Shown here: one piece after another, positions 30,854-41,133 of the stretch
Layout of the letters: every line of letters begins with the position of its first letter
Position numbering within the stretch: position 1 is the stretch's first letter
Assembly (NCBI RefSeq): GCF_001668725.1
Contig: NZ_LZKL01000025.1
Location: 103,957 to 167,956 of the forward strand
Length of the DNA stretch: 64,000 nucleotides
Source of the DNA: Mycobacterium sp. E787
Lineage (GTDB): Bacteria > Actinomycetota > Actinomycetes > Mycobacteriales > Mycobacteriaceae
Direction: 5' to 3'
The notes under the pieces: generated by a model
The model's input: only the letters and a program-made list of their open reading frames with translations
Told to the model about the DNA's origin: nothing
Database searches by the model: none
Translations under genes and position numbers: made by a program

Positions 30854-30913
30854 CGCGAGCGTAACCGCACTGCGAGAATCCGGCCCGAAATTCGCAGCCC
30901 GGTTACGCTCGCG
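30854..30913. repeat. 60-bp palindromic element, family 1, copy C
   Basis: Perfect 13-bp arms CGCGAGCGTAACC (30854-30866) and GGTTACGCTCGCG (30901-30913) enclose an inner pair CTGCGA (30870-30875) and TCGCAG (30892-30897). Total length is 60 bp, as in copies A and B. It lies in the divergent spacer upstream of fabG1. A related hairpin is, from memory, present upstream of mabA in M. tuberculosis. Confidence 0.85.
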
Positions 30914-30958
30914 GGCTGGCAGGGGGGAGATGTCGGCTGCGCGTAACCCAGGCGATAG

Positions 30959-31735
<777 letters not shown>

Positions 31736-31741
31736 GTTGTG

Positions 31742-32617
<876 letters not shown>

Positions 32618-32623
32618 GCCGCA

Positions 32624-33640
32624 ATGAACTTCGACGCGGTCCTGCTGCTGTCCTTCGGCGGGCCGGAGGGGCCCGAGCAGGTGCGGCCGTTCCTGGAGAA
32701 CGTCACCCGGGGCCGCAACGTGCCGCCGGAGCGCCTCGACGACGTCGCCGAGCACTACCTGCATTTCGGCGGGGTGTCGCCGATCAACGGGATCAACCGC
32801 GCCCTGATAGCCGAGCTCGAGCAGGAGCTCGACGTGCCGGTGTACTTCGGCAACCGCAACTGGGAACCATACGTCGAGGACACCGTCAAGGCGATGCGCG
32901 ACGAAGGCATTCGGCGCGCAGCCGTGTTCACCACATCGGCGTGGAGCGGGTACTCCGGCTGCACCCAGTACGTCGAAGACATCGCCCGGGCCCGCCGGGC
33001 GGCCGGGCCGGACGCGCCCGAATTGGTCAAGCTGCGGCCCTATTTCGATCACCCGCTATTCGTCGAGATGTTCGCCGGCGCGGTGGCGGCGGCCGCGGCC
33101 ACCACGCCCGGCGACGCGCGGCTGGTGTTCACCGCGCACTCGGTGCCGGTGGCCGCCGACGAGCGCTGCGGTCCCCGGCTGTACAGCCGCCAAGTCGCCT
33201 ATGCCGCAAGGCTGGTCGCGGCCGCCGCCGGATACGGCGATTACGACCTGGCCTGGCAGTCGCGATCGGGGCCTCCCCAAGTCCCTTGGCTGGAGCCCAG
33301 TGTGGAGGACCACCTGTCGACGCTCGCCGGATCGGGTACCAAGGCCGTGATCGTCTGCCCGATCGGGTTCGTCGCCGACCACATCGAGGTGGTGTGGGAC
33401 CTCGACCGCGAGTTGGCCGCTCAGGCCGAGGCGGACGGGATGGCCTTCGCCCGGGCCGCCACCCCCAACGCCGATCGTCGCTTCGCCCGGCTGGCCGCGG
33501 ATCTGGTCGACGAACTGCGCTCAGGCCGGGCGCCGACCAGGGTCAGCGGACCCGACCCGGTGCCGGGCTGCCTCGCCAGCGTCAACGGCGCGGCGTGCGC
33601 TCCGCCGCATTGCGTTGCGCGGCAACAGGACCAGGCTTAG
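32624..33640 (+). CDS. hemH: Ferrochelatase (coproporphyrin type)
   Basis: The 338-residue enzyme inserts ferrous iron into the porphyrin ring; in actinobacteria the substrate is coproporphyrin III. Conserved parts are [19 protein letters not shown] at the N-terminus, the [10 protein letters not shown] segment and FTAHSVP with the catalytic histidine. Cysteines at the C-terminus ([16 protein letters not shown]) are consistent with the [2Fe-2S] cluster known in mycobacterial ferrochelatase. It follows inhA closely and matches Rv1485 (hemZ). Its stop codon lies in a 9-bp repeat flanking a family-2 element. Confidence 0.96.
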   Translation: MNFDAVLLLSFGGPEGPEQVRPFLENVTRGRNVPPERLDDVAEHYLHFGGVSPINGINRALIAELEQELDVPVYFGNRNWEPYVEDTVKAMRDEGIRRAAVFTTSAWSGYSGCTQYVEDIARARRAAGPDAPELVKLRPYFDHPLFVEMFAGAVAAAAATTPGDARLVFTAHSVPVAADERCGPRLYSRQVAYAARLVAAAAGYGDYDLAWQSRSGPPQVPWLEPSVEDHLSTLAGSGTKAVIVCPIGFVADHIEVVWDLDRELAAQAEADGMAFARAATPNADRRFARLAADLVDELRSGRAPTRVSGPDPVPGCLASVNGAACAPPHCVARQQDQA

Positions 33641-33686
33641 CGGCGATCGCGAGCGCGGCGAGCCGGGCGAAGCGGGTCGCCGCCAT
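33641..33686. repeat. Family-2 GC-rich palindromic element with flanking 9-bp direct repeat
   Basis: The 46-bp unit (GGCGATCGCGAGC at one end, GCGGGTCGCCGCCAT at the other) can form an imperfect hairpin with GGCGA/TCGCC ends. It is bounded by identical nonamers CAGGCTTAG at 33632-33640 and 33687-33695, which look like a target-site duplication. The stop codons of both convergent genes (hemH TAG and the minus-strand TAA) fall in these nonamers. A near-identical copy occurs at 36640-36686. Confidence 0.7.
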
Positions 33687-33691
33687 CAGGC

Positions 33692-34609
33692 TTAGTCCGC
33701 CCAGGCCGAGTGCAGGATCGCGGTGACCGCGGCCATCCGCGCCGAGCGCACCACCGTGGTCAGCGGTCGCAGCGCATCGGTGGCGATCCGCGCCTGCGAC
33801 GACGATTGCGCACCGATCCCCGCGACGATGCGATCCGTCGGGGACTCGGACACCCGGCTGAGCCCGGCGCTGACCGCGATGATGGCGTCGACGTGCGCGG
33901 CGTTCTCCAGCACCCGCAGCGCGCGCGACGGCGCATGATCGGGAATGCGGTGTTGCCGTGACGATTCCAGCAACTGCTCGACGAGTCCCCGTGGATCGTC
34001 CACATCGGATGCGGCGGCTCCCACCCCGATCGCGCCGAGCGCATCGGCGGCCGACCGCACGGCCGAGCGCAGCGAGTACTCGGCGTCGCCGAGTTCGTGG
34101 TGTTCCAGCACCGGCGCACCGGGCAGGGAGTACACCGTCCAGGACAGCCCGCACAGTTCGGGCAAGCCCGCGTCGTCGGCCTCGTCGAGGTCGCCGTAGC
34201 TGAACTCCGGAACCAGGCCGACGGCGGTGGCCGGGTCGTCGGGATTGGCGATGATGACCGCCTCGCCGGCGGCCAGGGCGTCGGATTCGAACTGGGTTCC
34301 CGGGGCCAGGCCGCGCACGTCGCCGGGCACCGGCAGAACGATGTTGACGGTCCCCCGCAAACGGTCGGGGGCCGACGACCCCGCCGGCCGGCCGACCGCC
34401 GCGCGCAGGGTTTGCAGCAGCGTGACGGTGCCGGCGTCGTGGACATCGGGCCACGGCAGGCCGGTGTGGCCCGCGGCGACCGCATCATACGCGGTGACCG
34501 ATTGCTTTGGCGCCCAAACGGATAACGCGTCCAAGACGTCGTCGGGCGCCGCCTTGCCCGCGAGCCAGGCGTTGGCCCACAGGGACAGCGAGACACTGGG
34601 ACACCACAT
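33692..34609 (-). CDS. Rv1486c-like conserved mycobacterial protein
   Basis: The 305-residue protein has no signal peptide, membrane segment or catalytic motif that I recognise. It is Ala-, Asp- and Leu-rich with an N-terminal helical segment ([22 protein letters not shown]) and a central beta-rich part. The start ATG at 34609 is chosen because the upstream extension of this frame to 36265 lies antisense to two real genes. It matches Rv1486c in size and position. It is convergent with hemH, with a family-2 element in the 51-base gap. Function unknown. Confidence 0.85.
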   Translation of the reverse strand: MWCPSVSLSLWANAWLAGKAAPDDVLDALSVWAPKQSVTAYDAVAAGHTGLPWPDVHDAGTVTLLQTLRAAVGRPAGSSAPDRLRGTVNIVLPVPGDVRGLAPGTQFESDALAAGEAVIIANPDDPATAVGLVPEFSYGDLDEADDAGLPELCGLSWTVYSLPGAPVLEHHELGDAEYSLRSAVRSAADALGAIGVGAAASDVDDPRGLVEQLLESSRQHRIPDHAPSRALRVLENAAHVDAIIAVSAGLSRVSESPTDRIVAGIGAQSSSQARIATDALRPLTTVVRSARMAAVTAILHSAWAD

Positions 34610-34666
34610 GATCTCGGAGTGTAGTTGTTCGATCCGGCAAAGGCGGATTACGCGTATTCTGACCGC

Positions 34667-35101
34667 ATGCCCGCCGCGGTGATCTGGCTCATATTCGCGC
34701 TGGCGCTCGCCGGTGGGGAGGCGCTCACCGGCCATATGTTCTTGCTGATGCTGTCCGGCGGCGCGCTGGCCGCCGCCGGGAGCAGCTGGCTGCTCGGCGG
34801 GCCCGTGTGGATCGACGCGGCGGTGTTCCTTGTGATCTCGGTTCTGCTGCTGGTCGTGGTGCGGCCGGCGCTGCGGCGGCGGCTGACCCCGCCGAGGGTG
34901 TTGCCGACCGGCATCGAGGCGCTGCAGGGCAAGAACGCGCTGGTGCTCGAGCGCGTCGCACGCGATGAGGGCCAGGTGAAGCTGGACGGCCAGGTGTGGA
35001 CGGCGCGGCCGGCCAACGAGGACGACGTCTACGAACCCGGCGACCGGGTGACCGTCATGCAGATCAATGGCGCCACGGCCGTGGTGTTCAAGGGCATGTA
35101 A
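34667..35101 (+). CDS. NfeD-like membrane protein
   Basis: The 144-residue protein has three or so hydrophobic segments (residues 1-65) and a C-terminal OB-fold domain (about 75-144; [15 protein letters not shown], then [18 protein letters not shown]), the NfeD layout. NfeD proteins act with stomatin-type SPFH proteins, and such a gene follows 27 bases downstream. ATG 34667 gives 144 residues, the size of Rv1487; an upstream in-frame start at 34625 would overlap the divergent promoter. Confidence 0.92.
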   Translation: MPAAVIWLIFALALAGGEALTGHMFLLMLSGGALAAAGSSWLLGGPVWIDAAVFLVISVLLLVVVRPALRRRLTPPRVLPTGIEALQGKNALVLERVARDEGQVKLDGQVWTARPANEDDVYEPGDRVTVMQINGATAVVFKGM

Positions 35102-35128
35102 TACCTCTGGAGAAAACGGGAGGAAGCG

Positions 35129-36268
35129 ATGGCTGGAATTGCTCTGCTGGTGGTGGCGCTGGCGCTGGTGATCTTCGGGATCATCGTGGTGGCGAAGTCG
35201 GTCGCGCTGATCCCGCAGGCCGAGGCCGCCGTGATCGAACGCCTGGGTCGTTACAGCCGCACGGTCAGCGGGCAGCTGACGCTGCTGGTGCCGTTCATCG
35301 ACCGCGTCCGCGCGCGGGTGGACCTGCGCGAGCGGGTGGTGTCGTTCCCGCCGCAGCCGGTGATCACCGAGGACAACCTGACCCTCAACATCGACACCGT
35401 GGTCTACTTTCAGGTCACCGTCCCGCAGGCGGCCGTCTACGAGATCAGCAACTACATCGTCGGCGTCGAGCAGCTCACGACCACCACCCTGCGCAACGTG
35501 GTCGGCGGGATGACCCTCGAGCAGACGCTGACCTCCCGCGACCAGATCAACGGCCAGCTGCGCGGCGTGCTGGACGAGGCCACCGGGCGCTGGGGCCTGC
35601 GGGTCGCGCGCGTGGAGCTGCGCAGCATCGACCCGCCGCCGTCGATCCAGGCCTCGATGGAAAAGCAGATGAAGGCCGACCGGGAAAAGCGGGCGATGAT
35701 CCTGACCGCGGAGGGCATGCGCGAGTCGGCGATCAAGGAGGCCGAGGGCCAGAAGCAGGCGCAGATCCTGGCCGCCGAGGGCGCCAAGCAGGCCGCCATC
35801 CTGGCCGCCGAGGCCGACCGGCAGTCGCGGATGCTGCGCGCCCAGGGTGAGCGCGCCGCGGCGTATCTGCAGGCGCAGGGCCAGGCCAAGGCCATCGAGA
35901 AGACGTTCGCCGCGATCAAGGCCGGCCGGCCCACTCCCGAGATGCTGGCCTACCAGTACCTGCAGACGTTGCCGGAGATGGCACGCGGCGACGCCAACAA
36001 GGTGTGGGTGGTGCCCAGCGATTTCAGCGCCGCGCTGCAGGGCTTCACCAGGCTCCTGGGCACGCCGGGCGAGGACGGCGTGTTCCGGTTCCAGCCTTCC
36101 CCCGTCGACGACGTGCCCAAGCACCAGGCCGACGACGACGCCGACGTCGCCGACTGGTTCTCCACCGAGACCGACCCGGCCATCGCCCAGGCGGTGGCGA
36201 AGGCCGAGGCGATAGCCCGCCAGCCCGTGGACGGCCAGCCGGGGACGCCGCCCGAGTTGACCCAATAG
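35129..36268 (+). CDS. SPFH/stomatin-like membrane protein
   Basis: The 379-residue protein has one N-terminal membrane segment (residues 1-27), an SPFH (band 7) domain (about 28-185; [15 protein letters not shown] region through [10 protein letters not shown]) and a long Ala/Glu/Gln-rich coiled coil (about 185-260) with [10 protein letters not shown] repeats. Such proteins oligomerise into membrane scaffolds with NfeD partners. It matches Rv1488. The GGAGG before the ATG is clear. The C-terminal tail is acidic (DDDADVADW). Confidence 0.94.
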   Translation: MAGIALLVVALALVIFGIIVVAKSVALIPQAEAAVIERLGRYSRTVSGQLTLLVPFIDRVRARVDLRERVVSFPPQPVITEDNLTLNIDTVVYFQVTVPQAAVYEISNYIVGVEQLTTTTLRNVVGGMTLEQTLTSRDQINGQLRGVLDEATGRWGLRVARVELRSIDPPPSIQASMEKQMKADREKRAMILTAEGMRESAIKEAEGQKQAQILAAEGAKQAAILAAEADRQSRMLRAQGERAAAYLQAQGQAKAIEKTFAAIKAGRPTPEMLAYQYLQTLPEMARGDANKVWVVPSDFSAALQGFTRLLGTPGEDGVFRFQPSPVDDVPKHQADDDADVADWFSTETDPAIAQAVAKAEAIARQPVDGQPGTPPELTQ

Positions 36269-36277
36269 GCTGGGCGC

Positions 36278-36634
36278 ATGAGTGCGCTGACTTCACCGAA
36301 AACCTATGCGGGACTTGCCGCCTTCCACGCCGTCGACGCGGTTGCCTGCGGATTTCAGGTGGCCCCCATCAAGAAGGTTCTGGACGACCTCGGAGTCCCC
36401 GACGAGATCCGCCCCGTCCTGCCGGTGGTGAAGGCGGCCGCCGCGATCGGGTTGCTGTCCGTCACCCGTTTCCCCACGCTGGCAAGGCTGACGACGGCGA
36501 TGCTGACGTTGTACTTCACCCTGGCCGTCGGTGCGCACATCCGGGCGCACGACAAGTTCGTCAACACCATCCCGGCGGCGGCGTTCCTGGCCACCTTCGC
36601 GGTGATGACGGTCAAGGGCCCGGATAACAGCTGA
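36278..36634 (+). CDS. DoxX-like small membrane protein (Rv1489-like)
   Basis: The 118-residue protein has four hydrophobic stretches in the DoxX-like pattern, with the conserved [10 protein letters not shown] segment and GAHIRAHDK loop. It starts nine bases after the SPFH gene and is probably cotranscribed. DoxX-like proteins have been linked to membrane redox chemistry, but no activity can be read here. Confidence 0.85.
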   Translation: MSALTSPKTYAGLAAFHAVDAVACGFQVAPIKKVLDDLGVPDEIRPVLPVVKAAAAIGLLSVTRFPTLARLTTAMLTLYFTLAVGAHIRAHDKFVNTIPAAAFLATFAVMTVKGPDNS

Positions 36635-36639
36635 GTCCG

Positions 36640-36686
36640 ATGGTGGCGACCCGCTACGCCCGGCTTCGCCGCGCTAGCGATCGCCA
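36640..36686. repeat. Family-2 GC-rich palindromic element
   Basis: This is the inverted-orientation relative of 33641-33686, with four substitutions and one extra base across 47 bp (ATGGTGGCGACCCGCT, then GCGATCGCCA). It lies between two convergent genes, and the stop codon of the minus-strand gene (36674-36676) falls inside it. No flanking duplication is evident. Confidence 0.7.
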
Positions 36687-37192
36687 CCGCCGCAACGCAA
36701 TTCGACCATCGGCAGTGGGCTTCCGGTGTCGGTGATCGGCGCGCCGAGCGTGCTTTCCAGCACCGGGCGGAACCGCTCCCACGCCCCGGGATGGCGTTCG
36801 CGGTAGGCGGCCAGCGTGCGGTCGGTCTCCTGTTGGCCGAGCACGCGCGCGGTGGCGCGCCGCGGCGCACGGCTGCCGACGTAGACCCGGACCCGCGGGT
36901 TGGCCTCAATGTTGCGAAACCACTGGGCCTTTCGGCCGAAGCCCGACGCGACGACATAGACGTCGGTGGCGGGACGATCGACGACCTCCAGCACCGCGTA
37001 GCGCGGCGTGCCGGACTTGCGGCCGATGTGTTCGAGCATCAGGATTCGCGAGCCGAACAGCGCACCCGCGCGGGACTGGTAGATCCAGACCGGCGCGCGC
37101 ACAAAGCGGCGGGAACGCAGCAACCGTGCGCCGATCGCGGTGAAAATCGATCCGTTCGCAGTCCGCCCCATGGCCGCGATTGTCCTCCACAT
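36674..37192 (-). CDS. Deazaflavin (F420)-dependent nitroreductase family protein
   Basis: The 172-residue split-barrel protein belongs to the Ddn-type family. The typical F420/lipid-facing segments are visible: LEHIGRKSGTPRYAVLEV and VVASGFGRKAQWFRNIEANP, then VYVGSRAPRRATARVL. These proteins use F420H2 to reduce quinones or nitro compounds. The start may instead be the ATG seven codons later. The last residues (CGGGDR) are encoded by the family-2 repeat. It is absent from this spot in M. tuberculosis. Confidence 0.88.
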   Translation of the reverse strand: MWRTIAAMGRTANGSIFTAIGARLLRSRRFVRAPVWIYQSRAGALFGSRILMLEHIGRKSGTPRYAVLEVVDRPATDVYVVASGFGRKAQWFRNIEANPRVRVYVGSRAPRRATARVLGQQETDRTLAAYRERHPGAWERFRPVLESTLGAPITDTGSPLPMVELRCGGGDR

Positions 37193-37233
37193 GGCGGGGT
37201 CGTCGCATAGTTGCGAACCGTTGGGGGTAAGTC

Positions 37234-38664
37234 ATGTACCCAATGAGTCGAAAAGCGGGTGACGGACGCGGCGGGGCCCCGGTGGCCGATGCCCGCGCCA
37301 CGCATCGGTCGATCCAGGGCACCGCGATCGGCAACTTCATGGAGGCCTACGACTTCACCCTGTTCAGCCTCGTCGCCACCATCCTGGCGCAGAAGTTCTA
37401 CCCGGGAGAGAACTCCGGCGCGGGCAACCTCATCGCCACCTTCGGCACGATGACGGCGGGGTTCGTCGTCCGGCCGCTGGGCGGCTTCATCTTCGGGCCG
37501 CTCGGCGACCGCATCGGGCGCAAGCCCGTGCTGGTGATGACCATCTCGCTGATGGCGGTCTGCGGTGCCGCGACGGGTGCCCTGCCCGGCTACCACACCA
37601 TCGGGGTCTGGGCGCCGATCCTGCTCACGGTCGTCCGCGTCGGCCAGGGGCTTTCCTCCGGTGGGGAGTACGCGGGCGCGATGACCTTCATCGCCGAGCA
37701 CGCCCCGGACCACAAGCGCGGGATGCTGGCCGGATTCCTGCCGGTGGGCACGCTGGGCGGCTTCGTGGTGGGCGCCGCGCTGGTGACGGGCCTGCAGACG
37801 GCCTTGCCCACCGCCGACATGCTGAACTGGGGCTGGCGCATCCCGTTCCTGCTGGCCGCGCCGTTCGGCCTGGTCGCGGTGTACCTGCGCTCGAGGATCG
37901 ACGAGTCGCCCGGCTACGAGAAGGTGCACAAGGTCGCGCTGCCCGTCTCCGTCCGCACCCAGTTCGTGCTGACCGTCGTGCGGCAGTGGAAAGGGCTGCT
38001 GATCTGCCTTGGCGTGGAGCTCGCGGTCACCGACACGAGCTACATGGTCAGTGGTTACGTGCCCACGTACCTGAAAAAGACCGCGGGCGTGGGGGACACC
38101 GCGGCGCTGGTCATGGTCCTGATCGTGCTGGCGGCCTTGACGGTCGGCGTGCTGTTCGTCGCGATGCTCTCCGACCGAATGGGCATCAAACCGCTGATGT
38201 GGACGGGGTGCGGCTTGCTCATCGCGGTGTCGCTACCGGCCTTTACCCTGATGCGGTTCGGCGGGGCGTATCCCATCAAGTTCGCCGGTGTGCTGCTGGT
38301 CGGCCTGCCCATGATGTTCTTGAGCAGCCTCGAGCCGGCGATCCTGCCCGCGCTGTTTCCCACCAACGTGCGCTACGGCGCGGTGTCGATCGGGTTCAAC
38401 ATCGCCGTGTCGGCCTTCGGCGGCACCACCCCGCTGATCGCCGAGACGCTGGTCACCGGCACCGGCAATCCGATGATGCCGGCGTACATGCTGATGTTCG
38501 CCGGAGGGGTCGGCGCGGTCACCCTGATCTTCGCCCCGGAGGTGGCCGGCAAGCCGCTGCTGGGCTCCGGGGCCGCCGATCTGATCGGAACGCGGCGCGG
38601 CGGCGGGGGCAAGGGCGCGGCGGGTGTGGGCGCCGCGGTGCCCGACACCGGCGGGGCCGGATAG
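37234..38664 (+). CDS. MHS-family (MFS) metabolite:H+ symporter
   Basis: The 476-residue transporter has about twelve membrane segments and the MHS hallmarks: NFMEAYDFTLFS in the first helix, GPLGDRIGRKPVLV loop and RVGQGLSSGGEYAGA. Relatives import dicarboxylates, proline/betaine or shikimate with protons; the substrate cannot be assigned. The C-terminal tail is Gly/Ala-rich. Two start codons, 37234 and 37243, are possible. It is followed by a toxin-antitoxin pair, and none of these is in the equivalent M. tuberculosis interval. Confidence 0.88.
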   Translation: MYPMSRKAGDGRGGAPVADARATHRSIQGTAIGNFMEAYDFTLFSLVATILAQKFYPGENSGAGNLIATFGTMTAGFVVRPLGGFIFGPLGDRIGRKPVLVMTISLMAVCGAATGALPGYHTIGVWAPILLTVVRVGQGLSSGGEYAGAMTFIAEHAPDHKRGMLAGFLPVGTLGGFVVGAALVTGLQTALPTADMLNWGWRIPFLLAAPFGLVAVYLRSRIDESPGYEKVHKVALPVSVRTQFVLTVVRQWKGLLICLGVELAVTDTSYMVSGYVPTYLKKTAGVGDTAALVMVLIVLAALTVGVLFVAMLSDRMGIKPLMWTGCGLLIAVSLPAFTLMRFGGAYPIKFAGVLLVGLPMMFLSSLEPAILPALFPTNVRYGAVSIGFNIAVSAFGGTTPLIAETLVTGTGNPMMPAYMLMFAGGVGAVTLIFAPEVAGKPLLGSGAADLIGTRRGGGGKGAAGVGAAVPDTGGAG

Positions 38665-38692
38665 ACGCCACCCTGCCTATCCGGCGAAAGTC

Positions 38693-38732
38693 GCTTGACG
38701 TGCTTGACGGTGTAGCATTGTCATGCTTGACG
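38693..38732 (+). promoter_or_regulatory. Triple GCTTGACG repeat upstream of the RES/Xre-like pair
   Basis: The octamer GCTTGACG occurs at 38693, 38702 and 38725, the first two directly adjacent. TTGACG also fits a -35 box. Such repeats just before an antitoxin gene are likely its autoregulatory operator. Position and repeats are seen; the role is inferred. Confidence 0.5.
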
Positions 38733-38755
38733 CGATCTCGAGACCGGGAGTGGCG

Positions 38756-39283
38756 ATGACGGACCTGGCGGTGCTGGAGCGGGAGATCATGCGGTCGGTC
38801 AGTCGCAAGGTGCATGATCGGCTGCGCAAGGCCGCCGCGGCAGAAGTGAGTCCCGAGGCGTTCGGCGATGCGGAAGCCATCGCCGAAGCCATGGTGGCGG
38901 CGCTGCCGTTGGGCCACGTGTTCGATGAGGTGTCCGGACCCTTTTACGACACCGCCGGGCTCGCCCGCTGGCTGGGGGTGTCGCGGCAGGCGCTGCACCA
39001 GAAAATTGCGCGCCATGCGCTGCTGGCCTGCCCGCTGGCCGACGGCGGAGTGGTGTATCCGGTATGGCAGTTCCTCGAGAGCGGCGCGACGATTCCGTCG
39101 CTGGGCGAGGTGCTGACGACGCTTGCGCAGGGCACCGACGACGCCTGGATGATGGCGTTGTGGATGCGCGCGCCCAGCGATCAGCTCGACGGCGAGCGCC
39201 CGAGTGAGTGGTTGCGCGAGGGGTGTGACCCCGAGCGGGTGATTGCGATGGCGCGCGAGGTGGCGGCGGGCTGGCGCGCGTGA
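38756..39283 (+). CDS. Xre/MbcA-like antitoxin of a RES toxin-antitoxin pair
   Basis: The 175-residue protein has a helix-turn-helix in its middle (YDTAGLARWLGVSRQALHQK, about residues 64-85) and a C-terminal part that matches the toxin-binding half of MbcA/ParS-type antitoxins (WMRAPSDQLDGERPSEWLREG). ATG at 38756 follows GGGAG; an earlier in-frame ATG at 38723 would overlap the third operator repeat. The stop overlaps the toxin GTG by four bases, the usual coupling. It should bind and neutralise the RES protein and repress the operon. Confidence 0.78.
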   Translation: MTDLAVLEREIMRSVSRKVHDRLRKAAAAEVSPEAFGDAEAIAEAMVAALPLGHVFDEVSGPFYDTAGLARWLGVSRQALHQKIARHALLACPLADGGVVYPVWQFLESGATIPSLGEVLTTLAQGTDDAWMMALWMRAPSDQLDGERPSEWLREGCDPERVIAMAREVAAGWRA

Positions 39284-39939
39284 GTGGTTCGCGCCAGCGG
39301 CCCGCGCTCGGCCTCCCGCCGCCGGCGCTGGCGGCGTTCCCCCGGACGCGGCTGAAGGACGACGTGCCGCTGTATCGGGCACACGCCGTCAACAAGTCTC
39401 CCTGGTGGTTTTCCTCCGACCTCTCGGGCCGGTTCGATCTGCCCTCGCCCAACGGAACCTGTCACCTCGCAACCGATTTGGCGACTTCCCTGCGGGAGCG
39501 GTTCGGCCACGACCTGGTGCGCCAGGGGCTGGTCACGTTCAAAGCGGCTGCGGGAACCCAGGTTTCGAAGCTCCGGATACCGGCGCCACGCTGGCTTGCC
39601 AATACCTGCGCGCGGAATGCCGTCGACTTCGGCATGACCCGCGAGATCGGAACATGCCCGAACTATGACATCCCGCAGGCCTGGGCCGCGGCCTTCTGGG
39701 GCACGGGCAGGCACGCGGGCGTCCGGTATCAGACCCGGTTCACGACCGGGCCGACGCCCAACGCGGTCGCGTTGTTCGACGACGCGGGGCAGCACAACTG
39801 GCCCACCGACCCTGCCGCGCTCGGCGGTGTGCAGGCATGCGTTCAGGCCCGCATCAAAGTAGAGCATCCGCCCGGCCGGCGGCAGGTGCGGATCGTGCCA
39901 CCGCCGACGACTCGGCGGCGGAATGTGAAGCGAACCTGA
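39280..39939 (+). CDS. RES-domain toxin
   Basis: The 219-residue protein has the RES family layout: LYRAH with the conserved Arg near residue 31, WWFSSDLSGRFD, TCHLATDLATSLRERFG with the conserved Glu, and later NAVALFDDAG. Known RES toxins such as MbcT destroy NAD+ by phosphorolysis or hydrolysis. The C-terminal 30 residues are basic and Pro-rich. It starts with GTG overlapping the antitoxin stop. The pair is not at this place in M. tuberculosis and looks like an accessory module. Activity is inferred from the family. Confidence 0.8.
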   Translation: MSGSRQRPALGLPPPALAAFPRTRLKDDVPLYRAHAVNKSPWWFSSDLSGRFDLPSPNGTCHLATDLATSLRERFGHDLVRQGLVTFKAAAGTQVSKLRIPAPRWLANTCARNAVDFGMTREIGTCPNYDIPQAWAAAFWGTGRHAGVRYQTRFTTGPTPNAVALFDDAGQHNWPTDPAALGGVQACVQARIKVEHPPGRRQVRIVPPPTTRRRNVKRT

Positions 39940-39990
39940 AGAAAGCGGCTTACCGGGCCGGTCGCGCCAACGCGACGCTCACAATGGGGC

Positions 39991-40701
39991 ATGGCGAGTT
40001 CCCCGGGCGCGGCCAGGCGCCCCAGCGTCGGCATTCCGCGCGTGCTGGTGGTCGAGGATTCCGAGACCATCCGCGAAATGGTCCGCGAGGCGCTGACCGA
40101 CGCCGGCTACCACGCCGACGCCTGTCGCGACGGCGACGGTTTGGAGGAGGCGCTCGACGGCCTGCGCCCGGACCTGGTGGTGCTCGACGTGATGCTGCCG
40201 GGGCGCGACGGGTTCGAGCTCATCGACGTGGTCCGGGATTGGGGCGACGCCGGGATCGTGCTCATCACCGCCCGCGACGGGTTGCACGACCGAGTGCGTG
40301 GCCTCGACGGCGGCGCCGACGACTACGTCGTCAAACCGTTCGAGCTGGCCGAGCTGGTGTCGCGAGTGGGCGCGGTGCTGCGCCGAAGGGGACGGCTGCC
40401 GCGGGCGCTGCAGGTCGGCGACCTGGTGCTGGATGTCGACGCCGGGGTCGCGGTGCGCGCGGGTCACGAACTGGACCTGACCGCCACCGAGCTGCGGCTG
40501 CTGCACTTCCTGGTGCAGCAGCGCAGCCGGATCGTGAGCGCCGGCCAGATCCTGAACGCGGTGTGGGGCTACGACGCCTACGACCCCAACCTGGTGCAGG
40601 TGCACATCAGCGGGCTGCGGCGCAAGCTCGAGGCTCACGGCCCGCGGATCGTGCACACCGTCCGCGGGATGGGCTACCGCCTGCAGGCCCGCCCATCATG
40701 A
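39991..40701 (+). CDS. OmpR/PhoB-type response regulator
   Basis: The 236-residue protein has a receiver domain (residues 17-130; acidic VVEDSE, phospho-acceptor Asp66 in VLDVMLPG, Lys in VVKPFE) and a C-terminal winged helix (about 143-235; ATELRLLHFL, LVQVHISGLRRKLE, TVRGMGYRL). It overlaps the next gene, a sensor fragment, by four bases (ATGA), the normal layout for a regulator and its kinase. The kinase half is now on the opposite strand (41397-42698). Confidence 0.94.
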   Translation: MASSPGAARRPSVGIPRVLVVEDSETIREMVREALTDAGYHADACRDGDGLEEALDGLRPDLVVLDVMLPGRDGFELIDVVRDWGDAGIVLITARDGLHDRVRGLDGGADDYVVKPFELAELVSRVGAVLRRRGRLPRALQVGDLVLDVDAGVAVRAGHELDLTATELRLLHFLVQQRSRIVSAGQILNAVWGYDAYDPNLVQVHISGLRRKLEAHGPRIVHTVRGMGYRLQARPS

Positions 40702-41114
40702 CGGCCGCCGCCGACCCCGTGACGCCGACGCCGTCGCTGCGGCGGCGGGTCGTCGTGGTCGTCATCGGGCTGCTCGCCGTCTTGCTGGTGATCCTCGGGG
40801 TCGTCATCGACGTCGGCCTGCGCGCCCAGGCCCGGCGCGACCTCCACGACCGGCTGCTGGCGGCCACGTCGCGCGCCGACGCGCTGGCCCTCGCGCGCAC
40901 CCCGCCGCAGCAGATCGCCGCCCAGCTCAACGGCGGCGGGGTACGAGCGCTCGTGATCACCGCCGACGGCACCGCCTACGGCGACCCCGCGATCAGCCCG
41001 GACGCCACGGCAGGCGCGTTCGTTCCGCCGCCCGGGCCACCGCCGCCACCCGGCATCCCCACTCCCCCCGGCGGGTCCGGGACGCCCCCGTCGCCGCCCG
41101 CGCCAACCCGATGA
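40698..41114 (+). pseudogene. Histidine kinase sensor fragment (N-terminal half), split by inversion
   Basis: The 138-residue frame has one membrane segment (about residues 17-41) and an extracytoplasmic sensor part (LITADGTAYGDPAISPDA region), then runs into a Pro-rich tail (residues 110-136) and stops. HAMP, dimerisation and ATPase domains are missing. It is coupled to the response regulator by an ATGA overlap, exactly where the kinase should begin. A kinase lacking a normal sensor N-terminus, but entering from a Pro-rich stretch of the same kind, lies inverted at 41397-42698. I infer these are two parts of one gene. It might still make a short membrane protein. Confidence 0.72.
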
Positions 41115-41133
41115 ACGAGCAGGAGAAAAGATC

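Noticed and set aside
34610..36265. Upstream extension of the Rv1486c-like frame
   Set aside because: Antisense to the NfeD and SPFH genes and compositionally shadow-like.
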